The position numbers and the translations under genes are program-made. From Leuctra nigra (lineage: Eukaryota > Arthropoda > Insecta > Plecoptera > Leuctridae): 64,000 nucleotides of DNA. Position 1 is the stretch's first letter. Each line of letters opens with the position of its first letter. The stretch is taken from contig OW203773.1 in assembly GCA_934045905.1 (NCBI GenBank), forward strand, positions 15,425,246-15,489,245, given 5' to 3'. Under the pieces are notes generated by a model. It was not told the DNA's origin and did no database searches. It saw only the letters and a program-made list of their open reading frames with translations. Positions 57,191-64,000 of this stretch are shown piece by piece.

Positions 57191-58537
57191 GCTGTAGATT
57201 AGTTTTTACTTTGTTTTGTTTTGTTATGGCATCATTAAATCAATTTCTTATGTCTTTATGTCTGTTATGTATTATGGTAATGAATTACACAATACTTATG
57301 AGTTATCTCGTAGTTTATTTTACACTTCGATTCATTAATTCATCCCAAAGTCATTGCTTCGAATCCCGTAATTTTTAGAAACTAGAGTTATTTTCCCGAC
57401 TTACTGAAATTATTTAAGATATTCCAAGATATGACACTATAATTTCCTATCAATAGAATAATGAATAAGATATATGTGTGCTTCCGCAACATTCTTTACA
57501 TACCTATTTCTATGAAAAATTAAGTTAATAATTAATATAAAAACATATTGTGATTCCAATTAATAGGTAATGTAAATAAAACTAAAAAATATAAAAAAAT
57601 AATTAAATATTAAATATTTTTTTTATAAAAAGTTCGATCAGCTCAGGATTCACTCCTTTCTTCTCCAGGCATTGCCATACCGTCAGCCGAGGTAACGAAT
57701 CGTATGCCTTTTGCAGGTCCGAAAAATCAATTACCTAAAACTTTTTTAGAACACTAATTCGAATAAGACGCAATTTTGTTCTTATGAAAAAAATCTTATG
57801 GATGAAATCGAATTGAAATTGAATATTATTATTATTGCGCATATCTCATATTTTTAACATGGTACGGAGTTGGTTTCTTGTTGTACATGCAGAACTGAGG
57901 GGTGGGTAAGCCATGCATTATTTTTTATAATTAATACAAAACTCAATTTTGAAGTACTAATTCGGTACGTTTGTATGTGGATTCAGAAACAATTATCAAT
58001 TTAAATGTACCTATATTCATGGTCTAAAGATATTTTCATTCCTGGATTTCCATTAAAACCATGATCTTAAATACGAAACATCGACCATAGGCTAAATACA
58101 ATACGTACCAAGTACCCTCATTACTTTGTGTTAGTACCTAAGAATTTAATAATTTGTTTATGATTTCCAGAAAAGGGTCTACTTTGCCTTATCTCAGATT
58201 AACTATTTTTGTTAAATAAGTGTACTTTTTTACACAAATAGGTATGTTTTCGTTCGCTTCTCAAAAACGCAAATGTCGGAAAATTATATGCACTTTTATA
58301 TTAATGCTGAAGCGTCCGTCCGCCATTTGCAGCTTCCATGACAGTTAGCGACACGTTACCCTTGGAAGTTGAAACATAAACAAATGAGCTGTCACTCAAA
58401 CGTGAATCAAAAGTCAATGTCAAGCCTCACGGTCAAATTATTCAACTCATTCCGAATGATTTTTATAATATTGTACCTAATTAACATGAACGAAGCATTG
58501 CACATATGGTCATTAAAATGTATTGTGTCACTGGAAA
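57191..58537. other. Intergenic, nothing recognised
   Basis: AT-rich. A stretch near 57640-57735 (GATTCACTCCTTTCTTCTCC, CAGGCATTGCC, GTCAGCCGAGG, ATGCCTTTTGCAGGTCCG) resembles reverse-transcriptase-type coding text read on the minus strand, but is too short to call. AAGCGTCCGTCCGCCATTTG lies near 58310. Confidence 0.4.
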
Positions 58538-58594
58538 TATATTGAAATACATCGAGCAGAATACAGTCATTGTGAATGTAGAAACTACAGGAAC

Positions 58595-58645
58595 ATGGTG
58601 AAAATATCTTATAATATCATTCTGGTTGTCTTCATATGGTTTGCT
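58595..58645 (+). CDS. Paralogous signal-peptide exon of the small secreted-protein family
   Basis: Encodes MVKISYNIILVVFIWFA, 17 codons like the exon at 53251 and ending at the same donor GCT|gtaagtataac, phase 0. A transposon begins about 11 bases into the intron. I found no convincing second exon before the window ends, so it may be a live gene with a distant exon or a broken copy. Confidence 0.55.
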
Positions 58646-58655
58646 GTAAGTATAA

Positions 58656-59255
58656 CGCACTTTTTTGGATACGATTGGAGACAAATTGGGTTGACGAAAT
58701 GATTTGAAATTTTAATCATGATTAGATAAAAAAAAATCTTAGGTTTATCACTTGGTAGGTACATTTTTAATTTTTTGCTTCGTTTTTAAGCCTGAATTAC
58801 ACGGTTCAAGTTTCCTTGAAGGGGTTGAATTCAACCCTTGATTACAAGGAAGCTTGAAGGAGAATTTAGACGATTTAATGTTTATTGTTGATTGAAGTTG
58901 CGGTGAAATTAACAATTTGTTGAGGTATTTCAAGACTTGAAGGAAAATAGGACACGTTCTAATTGAAAAGGTTGAAGAGATGTCTTGAATTCAACACTTG
59001 GAATGCTTCAATGTTTTCATTTAGACGATCCAAGTCATCGTGTAATTCAGCCTTTAGTTATGATTTTTTAAATAAAAAATTATTATTGATTTTTGGTGAA
59101 AAACGGTATATTTTATTGTCTCCTATGGGGCAAGTGTGAAGTTTAATTTAAAAAATGTGTCAAGTGATATCCCTAAGTTTGTTTTTTTATCTAATCATGA
59201 TTAAAATTTGAGATCAATTAGTTCACGGGTTTCGTCTCCAATCGTATCGGAAATT
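58656..59255. mobile_element. Repeat with ~130-bp inverted ends, containing a nested MITE
   Basis: TTTGGATACGATTGGAGAC and TTTTAATCATGATTAGAT at the left; ATCTAATCATGATTAAAATT and GTCTCCAATCGTATC at the right. Same family as 26617-27800, but with a different centre: a foldback at 58789-59054. Confidence 0.75.
58789..59054. mobile_element. ~265-bp MITE nested in the previous element (TA target)
   Basis: AGCCTGAATTACACGGTTCA at the left and ATCGTGTAATTCAGCCTT at the right, flanked by TA; GGTTGAATTCAACCCTTG and CTTGAATTCAACACTTGG lie inside the arms. Confidence 0.75.
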
Positions 59256-59299
59256 TAATAGTTTTGAGCGGATTTGTTGAATAACCGGCGCCTTATTAA

Positions 59300-60222
59300 C
59301 AGGCGCGTAGGAACTTTATTTTGAGTGGGGGGGGTCAAAATTATCGGAAATCGATAAATGTGAGGAAAAAGTTGTTCGCCGTCACAAGGGGTCTAGCGGG
59401 CTTGCCCCCCAGTTTGCCCCGCAGGGCCTTTTTTAATTTTTGATACAAAAGAATCGAATTTGAAGCAATTTTGGCATTCTTAAAGAAATTTACAATGTGT
59501 GACATGCAATAATCTGTAACTACTTGCTTAATCCCCAATGGCCCCGCAGGGAATTTTTTGAGTTTTTGATACAAAAGAATCGAATTTGAAGCTATTTTAT
59601 CACCATTTTCAAAGAAATTTAAAATGTGTGATATGCAATATTCTTCGGAAAACTTTAGACAAAATGCATTATAAATAATCTGTACATTTTTTAATCGATG
59701 AAATCCCCAATGGCCCAATGGCCCCAATGTGTGATATGCAATATTCTTGGAATAAAACTTTAGACACAATCATTATAATCTGTTCATCTTTTTATTTGAT
59801 AAAATCCCCAATGGCTCTTGCAGGGAATTTTTTGAATTTGTAGTAAAAGAGAGTCGATTATGAATCAGTATTGGAATTCCAAAAAAGGTTGCAATAAGCA
59901 ACAGCAATAAGCAATAAGACAAATCTGTATGTGTTTTGGTATTATATTTTAACGTGTCATATTACATTTTATTCATGAGGATGATTACGTTGGACAAATG
60001 AGTCATTGTCTCATTGGTTGGAAATACCTCTGTTCAATTAGTTTTGCAAAACTTGGGAAAATTTTGATAATTCAACCTCATAATGGAGCAAATCTGTGCA
60101 TTTTTGGATCTCTCTATCAAATTTTTTGTATATCTGGGGGTGATATCTGGGGGTGTCAAGATAAAAAGTGGGGGGGGGGGTGTCATTGACTCCCACTCCC
60201 CCCCCCCCTTCCTACGCGCCTG
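59300..60222. mobile_element. hAT-type non-autonomous element, 8-bp target duplication
   Basis: Ends CAGGCGCGTAGGAA and TTCCTACGCGCCTG, flanked by CTTATTAA at 59292-59299 and 60223-60230. Body with repeated CCCCAATGGCCC, GATACAAAAGAATCGAATTT and ATGTGTGATATGCAATATTC words; poly-G near 60170 and poly-C near 60200. Confidence 0.95.
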
Positions 60223-60859
60223 CTTATTAACAATGCAAGAAACATAAATTAAAAAGTGCTACTAATAAACAACCCGTACAGAAATTTTAAGTATCCCAGT
60301 CGTATCCCACACGTATCATCATTGTGATCCCATATGATCATACATATCCCCTAACTGGTATCAAGGTGGTATTATTTGTGTCAAAATGATACGAGATTGA
60401 TGATAGGTAAGTGATACGTATCATCACGTATCACATTGGCATCACCTACCTATCATCATAAGCATCACACTCCTACCGTCAAGTATCACTTACCTATCTT
60501 AAATCGCATCATATACCTATCATCACGTATCACTATAATATCATCATGGTATCATACACCTATCATCACGTATCACTAAGCTATCATCAAGACACTCAGC
60601 AGAATCACACACATATCATCACGTATCAACCACCTATCATCATTGGCATCACATACCTATCATCACGTATCAACCACCTAATTGGCATCACTCTAGTTCC
60701 AAAATTAGCTACGGGGAGCGCTACTAGTTCATGTTGCCGTATTAAAAATAAATATTATAGTGGTCAAAATTTAAAAATATATCCAGTTTTGTACAAGCAG
60801 ATAATGTGTACTGTGTGATAGAAGACATTGCAATTAGTACATGAAATACAATTTATATG

Positions 60860-60935
60860 AAGTACGCTGGAATCGAACTCGGGTCGTCGAATTAGCACGC
60901 TGCCGCTGTAACCACTGCTCCACGCTGCAAATGCA
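60860..60935 (-). repeat. tRNA-like SINE head
   Basis: Minus strand: GCAGCGTGGAGCAGTGGTTA then CAGCGGC (A box) and CCGAGTTCGATTCCAGCGT (B box). The acceptor pairing GCAGCGT/AGCGTAC is weak. Probably a SINE. Confidence 0.6.
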
Positions 60936-61034
60936 GGTAGGAGGGTGAAATAAGCCATTTGACCAGCGAGCGCGCTCGAACATGCATCACTTTAGTCTTT
61001 AGGTATCAGGGGTTCATACTCAAGGAGGTATCAT

Positions 61035-61445
61035 CAATGACGCTGAGTCTGATATGTAGATGATAGGTGATGATAGGTATATGATACATGATGATACATG
61101 CATCACTTTCCTATCATCAACGACGCTGAGTCTGATATGTAGATGATAGGTGATGATAGGTATATGATACCTGATGATACATGCATCACTTTGGTACCAT
61201 CAACCACGATCAGTCTGATATGTAGATGATAGGTGATGATAGGTATGTGATACATGATGATGCATGCATCACTTTGGTACCATCAACGACGATCAGTCTG
61301 ATATGTAGATGATAGGTGATGATAGGTATGTGATACATGATGATACATGCATCACTTTCCTATCATCAACAACGCTCAGTCTGATATGTAGATGATAGGT
61401 GATGATAGGTACGTGATACATGATGATACATGCATCACTTTGGTA
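61035..61445. repeat. 83-bp tandem repeat, about five units
   Basis: The word CGCTGAG or CGATCAG followed by TCTGATATGTAGATGATAGG recurs at 61041, 61124, 61207, 61290 and 61373, exactly 83 bases apart. Units alternate slightly (TTTCCTATC versus TTTGGTACC). Confidence 0.92.
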
Positions 61446-61454
61446 TCATTTGGG

Positions 61455-61964
61455 CAGTGTTGAGTAGTAACATGATACAAAGTAACATGTTACTGGTAAC
61501 ATGTTAACTTTTTCGAGTAAAAGTAACTGTAACATGTTACTTTGAAAATAAAGTATTTGTATTCCTAACATGTTACTTATTTTGAGTAACTTAACTGATT
61601 GTAACATGTTACAAATTTATTTTGTTTCCATAGAATATTCAAATAGGTAAACACCTAAAAGTCAATTTCAGAAGGTTAAAAAACACTAAATATTTTAAAA
61701 ATGCCTCTTGGAAGGCAATTTTGTTGTCATTTTAACTTTTTTTCGGTTAATTTCATATTTAATTGTGTATTATTTATGACGTACAGGTTCAAAGATTTTT
61801 GAAAAGTAACTGTGAAAGTAACTGCTGACTTTATGCAAGTAACTGTAACTGTATCGGTGTTACTTTTAAAATTAAGTAACTTTAACTGTAACACTGTTAG
61901 AATTTTGGACAAGTAACTGTAACTGTAACACTGATACATTTTAAAAGTAACTTTGCCAACACTG
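61455..61964. mobile_element. 510-bp hAT-type foldback, 8-bp target duplication
   Basis: Ends CAGTGTTGAGTAGTAAC and AACTTTGCCAACACTG, flanked by CATTTGGG at 61447-61454 and 61965-61972. Dense AAGTAACTGTAAC and TAACATGTTAC words throughout. Non-coding. Confidence 0.94.
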
Positions 61965-62530
61965 CATTTGGGACTATGAATGTGATATGTATATGATAGG
62001 TGATGATATCTATGTGATGCCATGATGATACAATAATGTGGATACGAAATTTTAAGTGATACGTGTGGATGTGGATGTAATACCACTGTGATACGAAAAA
62101 TTGGCCTATAATACTAATGTGATACCTACGTGATAAGTGTGTGATACCAGTATTTTCTGTACGGGAATCAGACTGATCATGTGAACATCCTATCAAAGTT
62201 ACACCCACTAATGAAACAATTTTTCTCTCTTAATTTTCTGAAACGGCCGAGCGCTAGTATCACCTGAAGTGCACCGAGGGTAGACTCTCTTTTGTTTCTT
62301 AAAATGAGCGACATCGCGATGTGTGGCAAAAATGAGCAACTCTTGGCATGATCCTCATTCCCTTAGTTGCAGCAGTTAGTAAACATTACTCATTGTATGC
62401 ATTCTTACAATAATATGCCACAATATGCCAACATCAATCATACCTTTTCTTCATCACCATCTCCTCTTATCATCAAAAACCTTCTTCATCCGTCGCCATT
62501 GTATGCATTTGGCAATGTTCCTAGTGACAG

Positions 62531-63329
62531 CAGAGGCGCCGGAAGTCTATTTTCTCAGGGGGGGCACATTTTGCTTAGGATCTAGGTAGGATAGGGACTA
62601 AATTTGTAAGGGAGAAAATAATAGAGTAAATGACAATGTGCATGGGAAACACGATTGCCCAGAGAAACAATGGGGGGCTGGGGGGAGGGCCCCCCAGCAT
62701 CATGCGGGTCCGGGGCGCAAAGCCCCGGGAAAATTTTGAATTTCAGGAATGAATTGGGTGCGTTTCTACGTGATTTCACACTGTGTAATCCTATCTTTAT
62801 CTGAACAAATAAATGGACGACATCATTGGTAATGGTAGGTAAGGTAAATTGAATCCAAGGACTGCCAAAAAATGTATTAATTAAAGTAACTGAAATGTGT
62901 GTGGAAAAGTGTCATAAACATTAAAATGCCGCGCAGCGGATTGTTTTTAAATTTCTGCCCACAGGCAGGTTTCAAATGATTTTGGTGCATTTTAATTGTA
63001 AGAAAACATAAGTTAATCAATCACTCATACCAGAAAAGTTCATATAAACATGTCCCGCAGCGATTTAGTAAACTTTTAATACTCTTAAAGGCAAGTTTAA
63101 AATGATTTTGTTGTAAAATAACAATATCAATTGAATTACGTCATAAGACTCGCACATAACAATGCCGCGCAGCGATTTTTTTGAATTTCAGCCCTTATCG
63201 AGTAATTTTTTAAAGATATTATGCGTTTCCAGGGGGTGCAGATTGATACTCTTGCCCCCCCCCCCCCCTTCAGACGTCTAGGGGGGAGCACGTGCCCCCT
63301 TTGCCCCCCCCCCGGTTCCGGCGCCTCTG
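62531..63329. mobile_element. 799-bp hAT-type element, 8-bp target duplication
   Basis: Ends CAGAGGCGCCGGAAG and GGTTCCGGCGCCTCTG, flanked by AGTGACAG at 62523-62530 and 63330-63337. The body contains three diverged repeats with CCGCGCAGCG (62931, 63053, 63165). Poly-C near 63250 and 63305. Confidence 0.95.
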
Positions 63330-63337
63330 AGTGACAG

Positions 63338-64000
63338 AACAGTGCGACGTTAAAATATACATAATAATAAAGCTTAAACGCCTATAAAGAAGTTATAAAA
63401 GCGTTTTACTAGTTTAAATTTTACCAGACAAAATCTTCATTTCCTAAATTATCGAAATTAAATAGGTACCTAATATTTAACGTTTATTTTTGAGGAAATT
63501 AAAGATGATCGGCTTCGCTATTTACTCGTGTATATTTGACTTCTACGTATGCGTATTACTTTAGAAATGTATTTTTCAAATAAAGAATGCTCTCGTGCGC
63601 AGGAGATATCATTGGGGGGGGGGGGGGGGGGGGCAAAGGGCAGCTGGGGGCAAGGGAACTCAGAAGACGCGACTCCGGTACGCGTAGCCCCGGAGACAAA
63701 TTGTCATCCTCGAGTGGATTTTATGCATTTTTATGAGTTTTGAACATGTGACGTGTTAGGATAGCCACCAATTTCTAAATAATGTTTTGTAGATATTTAA
63801 AAAAGTGTTTGCTATATATACAGGGTTAATCATTCCAAGCAGCCACTAGTGCTCCTTGAAAAAAATTCCGCGAGGTAATGGGGTCATACATCTTAGAGCA
63901 ATTTTGAGGCATAATACAAAGACATTTTTTTTGGAAAAATCACAACGTTTCATGAAAAAAATCTAGTTTTTGGAAGGTGTATATTTTTCCCAAAATAACG
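63338..64000. other. Window end, no gene recognised
   Basis: AT-rich with a 20-base poly-G at ~63614-63633. The sequence after it (AACTCAGAAGACGCGACTCC) is GC-rich but gives no frame I can link to the exon at 58595. Confidence 0.5.

Larger units (their letters stand above)
60283..62164. mobile_element. ~1.9-kb element with TATCATCACGTATCAC sequence and nested insertions
   Basis: Terminal CCCGTACAGAAA near 60277-60288 and, inverted, TTTCTGTACGGG near 62153-62164. The interior is built of GTATCATC/GATGATAC words over hundreds of bases. A tRNA-like SINE head (60860-60935), an 83-bp tandem array (61035-61445) and a hAT element (61455-61964) lie inside. The boundaries are mine; the class is unknown. 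Confidence 0.65.

Noticed and set aside
63614..63743. Possible second exon for the paralogous signal exon after the acceptor-like AACTCAG near 63658.
   Set aside because: The phase-0 reading meets a stop after seven codons and shows no likeness to the known second exon.

Overview
ORGANISM. This is animal nuclear DNA, almost certainly insect. It is AT-rich, has long introns with GT-AG splice sites, two multi-exon genes of animal receptor families (CD36/scavenger receptor B and a painless-type TRPA channel), many short inverted-repeat transposons, tRNA-derived short repeats, and long poly-C/poly-G and poly-A runs. No bacterial-style gene organisation is present. The TRPA subtype (painless/pyrexia group) points to arthropods. 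The repeat load fits a large hemipteran genome such as a planthopper, but that is a guess. LAYOUT. (1) 81-6616, minus strand: seven exons of a CD36/SCARB-family membrane receptor, from its start codon to the window edge; the 3' exons lie off the left end. (2) 9013-38104, minus strand: a complete painless-like TRPA channel gene in ten coding exons. I joined these by reading frame and every splice phase matches, giving 885 residues: ankyrin region, S1-S6, GEFD pore loop and a C-terminal coiled coil. A strong donor at 45445 beside an initiator-like motif suggests a non-coding first exon about 7.3 kb upstream. (3) 53251-54299, plus strand: a small two-exon gene for a putative 100-residue secreted protein. 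A second copy of its TATA box, signal-peptide exon and donor sits at 58538-58655, with a transposon 11 bases into its intron. (4) Everything else is intron or intergenic DNA packed with transposons. Six hAT-type elements are called; five have exact 8-bp target duplications and one is degenerate with T-run flanks. There are also twin 551-bp TA-flanked foldbacks, a TTAA-flanked family, a ~0.9-kb family with CGCTCGCT-type ends, a 0.47-kb-arm foldback, and a Helentron-like family without target duplication, one copy of which is nested inside a TTAA element. MOST UNUSUAL. Two minisatellites in the TRPA gene abut splice donors. In one, the ~33 copies of the 25-bp unit each contain the exon-end/donor sequence itself, so the pre-mRNA carries a tandem array of decoy 5' splice sites. 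HOW THE GENES RELATE. The receptor and the channel are head-to-tail neighbours on the same strand, 2.3 kb apart, with no evident functional link. The small secreted-protein locus is divergent from them and may be a lineage-specific tandem family.
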